The translations under genes and the position numbers were made by a program. From positions 19,262-83,261 of the forward strand of contig RZYC01000006.1 of the NCBI GenBank assembly GCA_009930475.1: DNA of 64,000 nt, read 5' to 3'. The notes under the pieces were generated by a model. The model did no database searches. It saw only the letters and a program-made list of their open reading frames with translations, and had not been told where the DNA came from. Positions within the stretch are counted from its first letter, which is position 1. Each line of letters opens with the position of its first letter. Positions 46,210 to 55,507 of this stretch are shown in pieces. This stretch comes from Spartobacteria bacterium (GTDB lineage: Bacteria; Verrucomicrobiota; Kiritimatiellia; RZYC01).

Positions 46210-47190
46210 ATGAAAAATCGAGTCAAAAGAGATTGTCTGTCCTATTACCACTGCATGTCCCGGATTGTTGGTCGCGCGATGTTGATGGGGGATGTAGAGA
46301 AAGAGCACATGCGGCGCTTGATCCGTCGGGTGGAGGGGTTCACAGGGGTGAAGGTTCTGACTTATGCGGTGATGACGAATCATTTTCATTTGCTGTTAAA
46401 AGAGCCGGAACGCCATGAGCCTGTGAGTGATGAGGAGCTGGATCGGCGTTTGGCCAGTTTGTATAAGCCGCGAGAGCTTACTGAAATATATTTGCGATGG
46501 CAGATGTGGCGTGACTGCGGCATGGATGAGGAAATAGAGCTGGATCGCCAGCGTTATCGTCAGCGGATGCATGATATCAGCGAGTTTGTCAGGCAGATTA
46601 AGCACCGGTTTACGTGCTGGTACAATCGTCGGAATGAACGGGTTGGGACTGTATGGCAGTCACGTTTTAAAAGCGTGATGGTAGAGGATGGGTATGCTTT
46701 ACGTGTTGTGGCAGCATATATCGAGATGAATCCTGTGCGCGCGGGCATGGTGGAGCATCCGGAATTGTATCGTTTTGGCGGACTGGGAGAGGCGGAGTGC
46801 GGTGGTGTCGCGGCACAGCGAGGCATAAAGATTCTTTCGTCGATCCTGGACGAGAGCGTGAGTGCGTGGGACGGGGTGCGCAAGGTGTACTGCAATGGTA
46901 TTTTGCGGTATTGCGAGGCAGCAACGTCGCGAGGGGCACTGGCGGGCGTTGATGCGGAGGTGATCAGAGAGAGGATGCGTAAACGTCAAAAGATCACTGA
47001 TTTTGAACGGCTATTGTGTAGCAGCCGCTATTTTACTGATGCACAAGTGTTGGGAGGTGAAGAGTTTGTAGAGGAATACTATAAAGAGTTTCGCACTCTT
47101 TTCTGCGCATCTCGAAAGAGTGGGCCACGAAAAGTAAAAGGGGGATGGAACGGGTTGTACAGCGTTAGGACGCTGGGGGTCTGGACGTAG
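46210..47190 (+). CDS. REP-associated tyrosine transposase (RAYT, IS200-like Y1 HUH family), copy 2
   Basis: From ATG 46210 the product has 326 residues. It has SYYHCMSRIVGRAML, the HUH motif HFH (58-60, in MTNHFHLLLKEPE), RFTCWYNRRNERVGTVWQSRFKSV and AAYIEMNPVRAG with candidate nucleophile Tyr170. It is closely related to the copy at 14901-15914 over the whole length, including the C-terminal FERLxCxSRYFxDxxVxGxxxFVE segment, which is outside the catalytic domain. Unlike copy 1, no CCAAT-N-ATTGG palindromes lie next to it; the nearest are array C, 5.4 kb away. No terminal inverted repeats or target duplication mark it as an active insertion sequence. Confidence 0.92.
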   Translation: MKNRVKRDCLSYYHCMSRIVGRAMLMGDVEKEHMRRLIRRVEGFTGVKVLTYAVMTNHFHLLLKEPERHEPVSDEELDRRLASLYKPRELTEIYLRWQMWRDCGMDEEIELDRQRYRQRMHDISEFVRQIKHRFTCWYNRRNERVGTVWQSRFKSVMVEDGYALRVVAAYIEMNPVRAGMVEHPELYRFGGLGEAECGGVAAQRGIKILSSILDESVSAWDGVRKVYCNGILRYCEAATSRGALAGVDAEVIRERMRKRQKITDFERLLCSSRYFTDAQVLGGEEFVEEYYKEFRTLFCASRKSGPRKVKGGWNGLYSVRTLGVWT

Positions 47191-47419
47191 TTAAAGTTGA
47201 TGTTTTGTGTTGCATCGACAAATAATCACGGTATAGACGCAGGCATTGATTAGAAAGCCATTACGCTTGATCCTGATATTTCCGGGGTGCTTCAACCTTG
47301 CTTTGTTCGCGAGTTCGACGCTGTCCCCGATTTGCTCGCGGCTTTTATATGTGTAAATTAGTGAGATATTTGCATGACAGGATGTAAATATAAATAAGCA
47401 AGAACGAAAGAAGAACCAA

Positions 47420-49192
47420 ATGACTTTTGAAGAATTGGGTCTCAGTGATCCTATATTACGTGCCGTCACCGAACTGGGATTTAAAGAACCGATGCCTATT
47501 CAGGCGGCGGCTATTCCCGTATTAAAGGAATGCGAACGGGATTTTGTGGGATTGGCTCAGACCGGTACGGGTAAAACGTGTGCGTTTGGTCTGCCGATGC
47601 TCGAGCAGATCAATCTTGACGATATGACCACACAGGGGGTCGTGATCTGTCCGACGAGGGAACTTTGTCTCCAGATCACCAATGATTTGCAGTCTTTCGC
47701 CAAGTATATGCCTAAGCTGAATATTGTGGCTGTATACGGCGGAGCAAGTATTGTGAATCAAATGAAATTATTACGCAAAGGGGCGCATATCATTGTTGCA
47801 ACGCCGGGTCGTCTGATGGATTTGATGGATCGTAAATCAGCGCGTCTTGATCATGTTGCCTGTGTTACACTTGATGAAGCGGATGAAATGCTGAATATGG
47901 GTTTTCAGGAAGACATTGATAAGATTCTTTCAAGTGTCCCGGAGCGGCGCAGCATCTGGCTGTTTTCAGCAACGATGCCGCGCGGTGTGGCTCAAATTGC
48001 GAAAAAATACCTGAAGGATCCCGAAGAAGTCACGGTTGGAAGCCCAAACCAGAGTGCTGCCAACATTGAGCATATTTATCATATGGTTCATGAAAAACAT
48101 CGTTATCAGGCATTGAAACGCACATTGGATTTTGCTCCAGAAATTTATGGACTGGTCTTTTGTCGAACGCGGAGTGAAACCCAGACGGTGGCGGAAGCTC
48201 TGATGCAGGATGGATATAAGGCAGAAGCGATTCATGGGGATTTATCTCAGTCACAACGTGATTATGTCATGCGCAAATTCCGGCAGGGCACGGTAAAGGT
48301 TCTGGTGGCTACCGATGTTGCGGCACGCGGACTGGATGTGGACGACTTAACGCATGTTATTCATTATCGTTTACCTGATGAAGCGGCTGTGTATACGCAC
48401 CGGAGCGGCAGAACGGCGCGTGCAGGAAAATCAGGATATTCAGTATCGCTGATCAATATGCGAGAGGTACGTCGTATCAAAGATATTGAACGTCTAGCGA
48501 AGATCAAGATTCGCAAGGAAGCCATTCCTGACGGTCGGGCCATTTGTGAAAAGCAACTGCTGGCACTGGTTGACGGTGTGGTAAAGACAGAAGTCAATAC
48601 CGATGACATTGCGGCCTATTTACCGGCTGTTATGGAAGCACTGGGCGGCCTGGATCGCGAAGAGCTGATCATGCGTTTTCTGTCGGAGGAATTTAATCGT
48701 TTTCTTGAATATTATAAGCATTCGGCAGATATAAACGTGGTTAAAGGCGATCGCGATTCCTATGCCAGAGATGATCGTCGTGATCGCGGCCGGAGAGATC
48801 GCCCTGACCGTAATGAGCGCGGTGTTCGTCGCAATGACCGGTCTGACCGTTTGAATGGATCCAAGGGATTGCGCGGTGGGGGAACTCGGCTTTGCGTGAG
48901 TGTTGGCCGCTCAGATGAAATCAACAAAGGGGCCATTGTTCGCATGGTGTGCGAGACAGCCGGGGTTCCGTCGAAAAGCATTGGCGGCATTGAAATATTT
49001 GAAAACGAATCCACCTTTGACATTGAAACGGACATGGTAGAACACGTGGTGGATGCGATTCGTTCCAAGAATGCACGCATTGATGGACGGCATGTTACGG
49101 TCAGTCTGGCCAGAGGCGGCAGTGATCGTCGTCCGGTTCGTCGTTCCGATGCCGGTCGGAGTCGTAATAAATATCCACGCAGCAAGGACTAA
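47420..49192 (+). CDS. deaD: DEAD-box RNA helicase with DbpA-type RNA-binding domain (DeaD/CsdA-like)
   Basis: The 590-residue protein has the full helicase set: a Q motif near GFKEPMPIQ, AQTGTGKT, PTRELCLQ, TPGRLMD, DEADEML, FSATMP, VFCRTRSE, TDVAARGLDV and HRSGRTARAGKSG. After a linker rich in Arg and Asp (about 455-490), a C-terminal DbpA/CsdA-type RRM-like domain is present (RLCVSVGRSDEINKGAIVRMVCE), followed by a basic tail. It unwinds RNA in ribosome assembly or cold-shock mRNA decay. A 229-base leader separates it from the RAYT gene, which could hold cold-shock control, but no specific element is recognised. Confidence 0.94.
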   Translation: MTFEELGLSDPILRAVTELGFKEPMPIQAAAIPVLKECERDFVGLAQTGTGKTCAFGLPMLEQINLDDMTTQGVVICPTRELCLQITNDLQSFAKYMPKLNIVAVYGGASIVNQMKLLRKGAHIIVATPGRLMDLMDRKSARLDHVACVTLDEADEMLNMGFQEDIDKILSSVPERRSIWLFSATMPRGVAQIAKKYLKDPEEVTVGSPNQSAANIEHIYHMVHEKHRYQALKRTLDFAPEIYGLVFCRTRSETQTVAEALMQDGYKAEAIHGDLSQSQRDYVMRKFRQGTVKVLVATDVAARGLDVDDLTHVIHYRLPDEAAVYTHRSGRTARAGKSGYSVSLINMREVRRIKDIERLAKIKIRKEAIPDGRAICEKQLLALVDGVVKTEVNTDDIAAYLPAVMEALGGLDREELIMRFLSEEFNRFLEYYKHSADINVVKGDRDSYARDDRRDRGRRDRPDRNERGVRRNDRSDRLNGSKGLRGGGTRLCVSVGRSDEINKGAIVRMVCETAGVPSKSIGGIEIFENESTFDIETDMVEHVVDAIRSKNARIDGRHVTVSLARGGSDRRPVRRSDAGRSRNKYPRSKD

Positions 49193-49220
49193 CTCTATTT
49201 AACATCGCGCGATTAACGGC

Positions 49221-50021
49221 ATGATTATTGATTTTGCAGGTGGAACACTTTGGCAGGAGTCCTTTCGTATCCGTTCTTATGAAGTGGATAAGAGAGGGCT
49301 TGCCTCTGTTCAGACCATCTGTAATCTCATGCAGGAAGTAGCGGGTAATCATGCCTATACGTACGGGATCGGGGTTGATCAGCTCACAAAGCAGAATAAG
49401 ACATGGGTGTTATCCAAGCTGATTTTACATATCCATCAATATCCTTCATGGCGCGAGACCGTTCAGTTAACGACCTGGCCATCCGGTGTACGCAAGATGT
49501 ATGCACTGCGTAACTTTTTCATGACCAACGACGCAGGAGTTTGCCTGGCTGAAGCGTCCAGTGCCTGGATCGTAATCGACATAGAAACACGCAAACCGCT
49601 GCGAAATCCTCAGGCTGCCGGCGGCTGGAACTGCGTATCCTACCGCGATGTTCTTCCCGGACGCGGCAACGGTCGTATCCGGCCCGTTTCTTCAGATGAG
49701 CAGTCGGAGCAGTTCTTCCGCATACGCGCCAGCGACATTGATGTCAATGGTCATGTAAACAATGTGAATTATCTTGAATGGGCATTAGAGTCCATGAGTA
49801 TCGACGCGGTGGCGGGGCAGGATTTATACGATCTAGAAGCAGAATTTCTGGCTGAAAGCCTATTTGGCGACGGGGTTACTGCTGAAAGTCGCCGCGACAG
49901 AACAGCATCCGAAGAACAAGCTTATTATCATCAGGTAGAACGCGCATCAGATCAGCGCTGTACTTTACGTGCGCGTACATTATGGAAACCTTCGGACGTT
50001 TTCAGTGGCCGTACTACATAG
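49221..50021 (+). CDS. Acyl-ACP thioesterase (FatA/FatB-like family)
   Basis: The 266-residue protein is a double hotdog thioesterase: an N-terminal domain (FRIRSYEVDKRGLASVQTICNLMQEVAGNHA, then TWVLSKLILHIHQYP and SWRETVQLTTWPSG) and a C-terminal domain with RASDIDVNGHVNNVNYLEWALE. That motif contains the Asp, Asn and His positions of the active site. It releases free fatty acids from acyl-ACP. The gene follows deaD by 28 bases and ends convergently with the UVR-motif gene, overlapping its end by eight bases. Confidence 0.88.
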   Translation: MIIDFAGGTLWQESFRIRSYEVDKRGLASVQTICNLMQEVAGNHAYTYGIGVDQLTKQNKTWVLSKLILHIHQYPSWRETVQLTTWPSGVRKMYALRNFFMTNDAGVCLAEASSAWIVIDIETRKPLRNPQAAGGWNCVSYRDVLPGRGNGRIRPVSSDEQSEQFFRIRASDIDVNGHVNNVNYLEWALESMSIDAVAGQDLYDLEAEFLAESLFGDGVTAESRRDRTASEEQAYYHQVERASDQRCTLRARTLWKPSDVFSGRTT

Positions 50022-50784
50022 CATCGGGTTTGTTTTTATTTCGTAATTTCCGTAGTTCATCCCGAATCTGAGCGGCTCGCTCGTAGTTTTCCAGTTGCAG
50101 TGCATGGTTTAACTTTTCAACAAGACGTTCCTCGCGCGATTTTGGTTTTCGGCGCTTGATGGTTTCAAGGAGATCAACAAGAATAGCCATCTCTTCCATC
50201 GGCTCATCTTCCAGATCCTCCTCATCCACAAATTCATCACAGAACCCCTCCATTTCCGAGACGGCCGCTTCCAGGACATCGATTGCTTCATCAAACTTCT
50301 TTTGTCGCCAGAATCGCTCTGCAAGAGCCCGTGCGTTCATCATGCGGCTATAAGGGAAGAACTGGAGAAACTGCCAGGCTGTATCATCATCTTCCACATA
50401 ATGATTAATCATCTCAAAAATGCGCAGGTTGTGTTCTGTATCCCGGATAACATAATCCAGTTCCCCGAGAGCGGAATACGCCAGATAGCGGTAATAATAC
50501 TGCACCGACTCCTGTTGCAGTCCCGGCACATAATGTTCCGAAAGCGCAAATTCTGTGCCTTCAAGCTGTGCCTCGCCTTCAAGTGCCAATAGATAATCGA
50601 GCAGCGATTCACAGTGATAGGGTTTTTTGCCGTCAGGGCGCCCGTCGGGCTGCATTTGAAGGATCCCCAGATCCAGACGGAGCTGTATTTTCTGGCGTCC
50701 ATCGTCTCCAGTAATCCAACGTGCGTTTACATATCCGGGCTGAAAGTCCCAGGCCTTCAGGATTGATGTTATATCAGTATTCAA
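50014..50784 (-). CDS. UVR-motif protein (UvrB/UvrC motif-containing)
   Basis: I favour a TTG start at 50784 (MNTDITSILKAWDFQPG; AAGG eleven bases upstream), because related PVC proteins begin in this way as I recall. ATG starts at 50832 and 50874 are alternatives; the last would run into gcvT. The 256-residue form has RWITGDDGRQKIQLRLDLGILQMQPDGRPDGKKP, a helical TPR-like middle, an acidic loop (DEFVDEEDLEDEPMEE), and a C-terminal UVR motif (LVEKLNHALQLENYERAAQIRDELRKL). UVR motifs mediate protein contacts in UvrB, UvrC and McsA. The function is unknown. It is divergent from gcvT. Confidence 0.78.
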   Translation of the reverse strand: MNTDITSILKAWDFQPGYVNARWITGDDGRQKIQLRLDLGILQMQPDGRPDGKKPYHCESLLDYLLALEGEAQLEGTEFALSEHYVPGLQQESVQYYYRYLAYSALGELDYVIRDTEHNLRIFEMINHYVEDDDTAWQFLQFFPYSRMMNARALAERFWRQKKFDEAIDVLEAAVSEMEGFCDEFVDEEDLEDEPMEEMAILVDLLETIKRRKPKSREERLVEKLNHALQLENYERAAQIRDELRKLRNKNKPDAM

Positions 50785-50847
50785 ATTTCGATGTACCTTG
50801 GTGCTTTGTTTTGACTGTAAATAGAACGTCATATATACATATGCGTT

Positions 50848-51939
50848 ATGAAAACACCACTTTTTAATGAACACAAAAACCTTGGTGCAAAAATAGCACC
50901 TTTTGGCGGATGGGACATGCCCATTCAGTATACCGGGATTTTAGCAGAACATCACCATACGCGGCAGAAATGCTCGCTGTTTGACATATGTCATATGGGA
51001 GAATTTGTGCTGTCCGGTGCAACAGCGGCAGATGATTTGAATCGTCTTATCACTCAGCAAGTGAATACGTTAGCTGTTGGTCAATGTCGTTATGGGTACT
51101 TATTGAATGAGCAGGGCGGCGTCATAGATGACCTGACTTGTTATCGACTGGGTGAACAGTCCTTTTATCTGGTCGTGAATGCGGCGACATGCGCAGGCGA
51201 TGCCGCATGGATAAAGTCGCATCTATCCGACAGCACACAGTTTAACGACGTATCATCAGCAACGGCCAAGCTGGATGTGCAGGGCCCTGCGTCGCGGTCA
51301 GCGCTGGAAGCTCTATGGCAGATCACGCTGCCGGAGCTTGGATATTTTCGGGCGCAACCTATTGTCGTCCATGGGATTGAGCTGTTATTGAGTCGGACGG
51401 GCTATACAGGGGAATGGGGATACGAGCTGTATTTTCCGTCAGACCAGGCGGTGGCTATGTGGCAGGAACTGTTAAGCAGTCCAGACATTGAGCCCGCAGG
51501 ACTGGGAGCACGGGATACCTTGCGCCTTGAGATGGGCTATGCCCTGTACGGGCACGAACTGACGGCAGATCAGTCGCCGCTTTCGGCATCCAGCGGTGCA
51601 TTCATCGACTGGCATAAAGAATTCATCGGCAGGGAGGCACTTGTGGCAGAGAAAGAACGGGGCTGCGCCCGCGCTCTGGTTGGGCTGGAATTACCTTCAC
51701 GCCGAGCGGCACGCCATGGTGATGAAGTACAATTATGCGGCAGCCGGGCAGGATGGGTCACCAGTGGAAGTTTTTCTCCGAGCCTGGGAAAAGCGGTGGC
51801 CATGGCCTATATCGATCGCGAAATTTCGGAACCGTTGCAGGAAGTGACGATTTGTGCACGCGGTGCCAAACTTGTCGGTTCCGTGTGTTCGCTGCCGTTT
51901 TATAAAGATGGAACAGCACGCATGTTACAAGCGCGCTAG
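50848..51939 (+). CDS. gcvT: Aminomethyltransferase, glycine cleavage system T protein
   Basis: The 363-residue protein begins KTPLFNEHKNLGAKIAPFGGWDMPIQY, and has LFDICHMGEF, LNEQGGVIDDLTCYR, LLSRTGYTGEWGYELYFP, and GLGARDTLRLEMGYALYGHEL. All are standard GcvT blocks for tetrahydrofolate and aminomethyl-lipoyl-H binding. It forms methylenetetrahydrofolate and ammonia from the aminomethyl group carried by GcvH. No gcvH or gcvP is in the window. It is followed by the division genes, but the 135-base gap suggests separate control. Confidence 0.95.
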   Translation: MKTPLFNEHKNLGAKIAPFGGWDMPIQYTGILAEHHHTRQKCSLFDICHMGEFVLSGATAADDLNRLITQQVNTLAVGQCRYGYLLNEQGGVIDDLTCYRLGEQSFYLVVNAATCAGDAAWIKSHLSDSTQFNDVSSATAKLDVQGPASRSALEALWQITLPELGYFRAQPIVVHGIELLLSRTGYTGEWGYELYFPSDQAVAMWQELLSSPDIEPAGLGARDTLRLEMGYALYGHELTADQSPLSASSGAFIDWHKEFIGREALVAEKERGCARALVGLELPSRRAARHGDEVQLCGSRAGWVTSGSFSPSLGKAVAMAYIDREISEPLQEVTICARGAKLVGSVCSLPFYKDGTARMLQAR

Positions 51940-51947
51940 TCTGCTTC

Positions 51948-52052
51948 ATGCCAATAGAAAAAAAGAAACGCAGTATATCGTTGTTTTCTCTTTTATTCTG
52001 CGCTGGCTATATTATCTTTTTTATCTGCATGCAGTATGCAACGAGTTGCTGA
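51948..52052 (+). CDS. Possible single-span membrane microprotein upstream of ftsQ
   Basis: A 34-codon frame beginning MPIEKKKRSIS and continuing with a hydrophobic stretch (LFSLLFCAGYIIFFICM) fits a tiny type II membrane protein: a basic cytoplasmic end, then one helix. It ends 22 bases before ftsQ. No good ribosome-binding site precedes its ATG. It may be chance, but its place ahead of the division genes makes it worth noting. Confidence 0.3.
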   Translation: MPIEKKKRSISLFSLLFCAGYIIFFICMQYATSC

Positions 52053-52074
52053 TGAGTAGGGAGTATAGAACATA

Positions 52075-52959
52075 ATGCACAACATTTTTGAATCAGATCG
52101 TGTATCAGATAAGACGAATACAAAAGCAGTTAATCGCCGCAAATCGAATGTTAAAATGTCATCTATGCTGGTGGCATCAAAGGCCGTCAAAAATCAGGCG
52201 GCACGTCGGCGTCGAATGACGTCTTTCACCGTGATATCCATCGCATTAGCAGGGCTCATCTGGGGGTCTGTGTTGGGATTTCGCTCCATTGGCCGCGTCT
52301 TATTTACCGAAAATGATGACTATTTGATTCAGCAGGTTATCTGTCGGTCCGACGGACGTCTGGCCACACCGGCACGCATCAAAGAATGGTCGGAAGTGCA
52401 GCCCGGCATGAATCTGTTCGAAGTGGATATTGCATCTATTCGAGAGCATTTGGAAACAAGGGTTCCAGTGATATCCACCGTTACCGTGAAACGACATTTA
52501 CCGGATACTATTGAAATCCAGGTAAACGAGCGTCAGGGGCTGGCGCAGCTGGAGAAAAATATTATTGGTGTCCCGCTGGATGTGGATAAAGAAGGGTATG
52601 TGTTGGGCCCCAGTGCGAAATCGTCCAAACTGCCGGTAATTGTAGGATATCGTCAGGCTGGGCTGCGACCGGGCAGCTTTGTCGAAGATACCTCGCTGAA
52701 GGACGCGTTGGACGTATTGCGTATATGCGATGAAACATCGCTCGGCCAGTACGTTGTGGTGGAGCAGGTCTCCGTGGGGCATCCGGATTTCCTGGATCTG
52801 CGTCTGAAAGGTGATGTGCGGGTTACTCTGGCAAAAAATCGTTATCAGGCGCGCCTGGCCAAGGTGGCCGGGACTCTTGAATATGCAAAGCAGAACGGTC
52901 GCTTTCTTAAAACGATCGATGCCACAGGCGAGCGTAATTTCCCTATAGAATATCGTTAA
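52075..52959 (+). CDS. ftsQ: Cell division protein FtsQ (POTRA-domain)
   Basis: The 294-residue protein has a long basic cytoplasmic tail (about 1-48, rich in Arg/Lys), one membrane helix (about 49-70), and a periplasmic POTRA domain (about 84-155; EWSEVQPGMNLFEVDIASIREHLETRVPVISTVTVKRHLPDTIEIQVNER). The FtsQ/DivIB beta domain follows (GYVLGPSAKSSKLPVIVGY). FtsQ links early and late divisome parts by binding FtsB and FtsL. The order ftsQ-ftsA-ftsZ is that of the dcw cluster, although murC, murB and ddl are missing upstream. Confidence 0.88.
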   Translation: MHNIFESDRVSDKTNTKAVNRRKSNVKMSSMLVASKAVKNQAARRRRMTSFTVISIALAGLIWGSVLGFRSIGRVLFTENDDYLIQQVICRSDGRLATPARIKEWSEVQPGMNLFEVDIASIREHLETRVPVISTVTVKRHLPDTIEIQVNERQGLAQLEKNIIGVPLDVDKEGYVLGPSAKSSKLPVIVGYRQAGLRPGSFVEDTSLKDALDVLRICDETSLGQYVVVEQVSVGHPDFLDLRLKGDVRVTLAKNRYQARLAKVAGTLEYAKQNGRFLKTIDATGERNFPIEYR

Positions 52960-52968
52960 GGAATTTTC

Positions 52969-54174
52969 ATGGCAGTAAATTATACACCGATAGTAGCATT
53001 AGAGATGGGAACGTATAAAATACGTGTTCTCGTTGGTGAACTGATGGAGGATGACCAGATTATGATTGTCGGTGTGGGGGAGTGTCCCTCACGCGGTATT
53101 CGCAAAGGGGAAATCATTCATTTTGACAATGCCTTAACCTGCGTCAAGACAGCGATTAAACTAGCAGAAGATCAATCCAATATTGAGATCGAAGCGGTGC
53201 ACATGGTTTTTTCTGGCGGGCATATTCTGGGTTGCGTCAATCAGGGCATGGTGCCCATTGAAGAACCGGAAATCACACAGGAAAGTATTGCACGCGTGAT
53301 GGAAGTGGCCAAGGCCATTAATTTGCCGGAAGATCGATGTGCACTTCATACACTGGCTAAACATTTTTATGTGGACGATCAGCCGGGTGTCGTCGATCCC
53401 AGAGGGATGGACGGATCACGTTTATCGGTGGACATGCTGGTTCTGCATGCCTTTCGCAATCGCGTAAGAAATGCACGCAAACTGGTGGAAAGCGGCGGTT
53501 TTGTGAAAGTCGTTGATACAGCCTTTGGTGGTATCTGTTCCGCCATGGCCACGCTGACGCCGGAAAACAAAGAAAGCGGCGTGATTGTTATCGATGTGGG
53601 CGGAGGTACAACAGATTATTTTGTTTATGCGGATCAATGCGTGGCGGCAGCCGGGTCCTTGTCTGTGGGCGGCGATCATATCACCAATGATATTTCGACA
53701 GGATTACGCATTCCGCTGGTGCAGGCAGAACGGTTGAAAATCGAGGCTGGATGCGCGATGACAGGCTATGTGGCGGACGATCAGGTTGTCGTACTGCGTT
53801 CAGAGGGCGGCTTTCATGGAAAGAATGTATTCCTGAGCGATTTACACAAAATAATCAATGCCCGCATGGAAGAGATTTTGTCGATGGTGCGTCATGAAGT
53901 GATGAAAACCGTGGCCATTGAGACCATTGGAAGCGGGGTACTGTTAACTGGCGGCGTATCGCAGTTAAAGCGGGTGACCGATTTGACGAGTAAAGTCTTT
54001 GGACTGCCTTGTAAAGTAGGAACACCGCGAGGATTTACGGGATTTCCTTTGAGCACAGACGGGCCTGCCTGTGCGGCACCGCTAGGCATGTTAAAAATAG
54101 GATTCAGAGCGATGGCGCGTGATACGCAGAGCAGCGGCCTCATTTCGCGAATAAAAGACTGGTTTCAGCGATAG
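52969..54174 (+). CDS. ftsA: Cell division protein FtsA
   Basis: The 401-residue protein is an actin-like ATPase: phosphate-1 loop VALEMGTYKIRVLVGE, SHS2 (1C) domain around residues 85-160, and the phosphate-2/ATP region VIVIDVGGGTTDYFVY (about 204). GSGVLLTGGVSQLKRVTDL gives the adenosine-binding loop. The C-terminus ends SSGLISRIKDWFQR, an amphipathic helix typical of FtsA membrane targeting. It anchors FtsZ filaments, here probably through the conserved tail of the next protein. It lies nine bases after ftsQ. Confidence 0.93.
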   Translation: MAVNYTPIVALEMGTYKIRVLVGELMEDDQIMIVGVGECPSRGIRKGEIIHFDNALTCVKTAIKLAEDQSNIEIEAVHMVFSGGHILGCVNQGMVPIEEPEITQESIARVMEVAKAINLPEDRCALHTLAKHFYVDDQPGVVDPRGMDGSRLSVDMLVLHAFRNRVRNARKLVESGGFVKVVDTAFGGICSAMATLTPENKESGVIVIDVGGGTTDYFVYADQCVAAAGSLSVGGDHITNDISTGLRIPLVQAERLKIEAGCAMTGYVADDQVVVLRSEGGFHGKNVFLSDLHKIINARMEEILSMVRHEVMKTVAIETIGSGVLLTGGVSQLKRVTDLTSKVFGLPCKVGTPRGFTGFPLSTDGPACAAPLGMLKIGFRAMARDTQSSGLISRIKDWFQR

Positions 54175-54195
54175 CATAGAAATGGATTATCTCTA

Positions 54196-55437
54196 ATGGC
54201 AGAAGAATTAAATAGAAACGGAAAGCTATTCCTGCGTGAACCGCGAATCATGGTCATCGGCGTGGGCGGGGCTGGTATTTACGCAATTGAACAGATCGAA
54301 AAAGCATTGGAAACGAATGTCACACTGGCGGTCATCGATTCCGATGCAAGACGACTGGCTGCCTACGCCGGAGAGGCACATCAAATCCATCTTACCCACC
54401 GTCTGATCGAAAAGGCGGAACAGGATCGCGAAAAAGAGACCATTACCAAACGTCCCCCCGCAGATATCCGTGATGATATGGAGCCGTTGCTGGAGGGCAT
54501 CGACATGGTATTTATCGTTGCAGGACTGGGGCGTAGAACGGGCACCTATGCCATACCGCTTATTGCTCAGATCTGCCGGCATTATGAAAAGCTGACGATG
54601 GCCTTTGTATCCATGCCCTTTTCTTTCGAAGGGCACGAGATGTACACGGAAGCCAAGAACGGGTTGCTGCGCCTCAAACAGGTGGCCGATACCGTAACGG
54701 TGATTCCCGGAGAGCGGATAATGAATATGACCAACACCCATACCAGTGTGCAGGCGGCTTTTGCTGTTCTGGGTAATGCGCTGTGTAACAGTGTGCGGGC
54801 TGTTAAGACGCTGCTGGGTGAATCAGGTTTGATGAATGTTGATTTCTATCATTTCAAACAGCTTGTCAGTAACGGCGGCGAATTACTCATGGTGTCGACC
54901 ACTGCAGAGGGGGAAGCGAGGGCACATCAGGGGATGATCAAGATACTAGACCATTCCCTGTTTTCCACTCGCGAAACACTGGCAAAGGCTCATGGTGCCA
55001 TTTTGGGGATTTTAGGCGGGCCAGATTTAAAAATGATCGAAGTGCGCTCTGCCATTGAACGCATGACAGAGCAGTTACCCGATGATGCCAGACTATTCTG
55101 GGGTATACATATTCATGCTGACATGAAAGGGAAAATGGGATTTCTGCTATTCATCCCGGAAACACTGGCGGTGATGCCCAAAAAAGTGGAAATGGAATCG
55201 CAGCCCGATTACGACGGTGAAATGGATGAAAAGACCGGTGTGCCGGCCAAGGTGGTCACTGCGGGGGTTGCCAGAATGAAAAAAAACAAGTCAGTACAGT
55301 CACGTTTGCAGCTTGAGCCTATTGGACGTGGAAAATTCAAAGATGTGGAGCCCACCATTTGGGAAGGGGAAGACCTGGATGTTCCCACCTTTATGCGCCG
55401 TCAAATTACACTCAGTGCCGAATATAGCCATATGTAA
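54196..55437 (+). CDS. ftsZ: Divergent FtsZ with altered GTP-binding and catalytic loops
   Basis: The 413-residue protein has the FtsZ start (RIMVIGVGGAGIYAIEQI, 17-34) and the same length and order as FtsZ. The tubulin signature, normally GGGTGTG, reads AGLGRRTGTYAIP (109-121). The T7 loop is GLMNVDFYHFKQL (211-223), where the second catalytic Asp of NxDFxD (Asp212 in E. coli) is His219. The C-terminal FtsA-binding peptide is preserved as DVPTFMRRQ (395-403), directly supporting its assignment as FtsZ. Divergent FtsZ proteins are known in PVC relatives. Whether it still hydrolyses GTP cannot be told from sequence. Confidence 0.85.
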   Translation: MAEELNRNGKLFLREPRIMVIGVGGAGIYAIEQIEKALETNVTLAVIDSDARRLAAYAGEAHQIHLTHRLIEKAEQDREKETITKRPPADIRDDMEPLLEGIDMVFIVAGLGRRTGTYAIPLIAQICRHYEKLTMAFVSMPFSFEGHEMYTEAKNGLLRLKQVADTVTVIPGERIMNMTNTHTSVQAAFAVLGNALCNSVRAVKTLLGESGLMNVDFYHFKQLVSNGGELLMVSTTAEGEARAHQGMIKILDHSLFSTRETLAKAHGAILGILGGPDLKMIEVRSAIERMTEQLPDDARLFWGIHIHADMKGKMGFLLFIPETLAVMPKKVEMESQPDYDGEMDEKTGVPAKVVTAGVARMKKNKSVQSRLQLEPIGRGKFKDVEPTIWEGEDLDVPTFMRRQITLSAEYSHM

Positions 55438-55507
55438 GCGATGATGGTATGCATACAGCAGCGATTCCACAGAGCGGTGATGAGCTACGTCCGGCATGGG
55501 GGATGTA

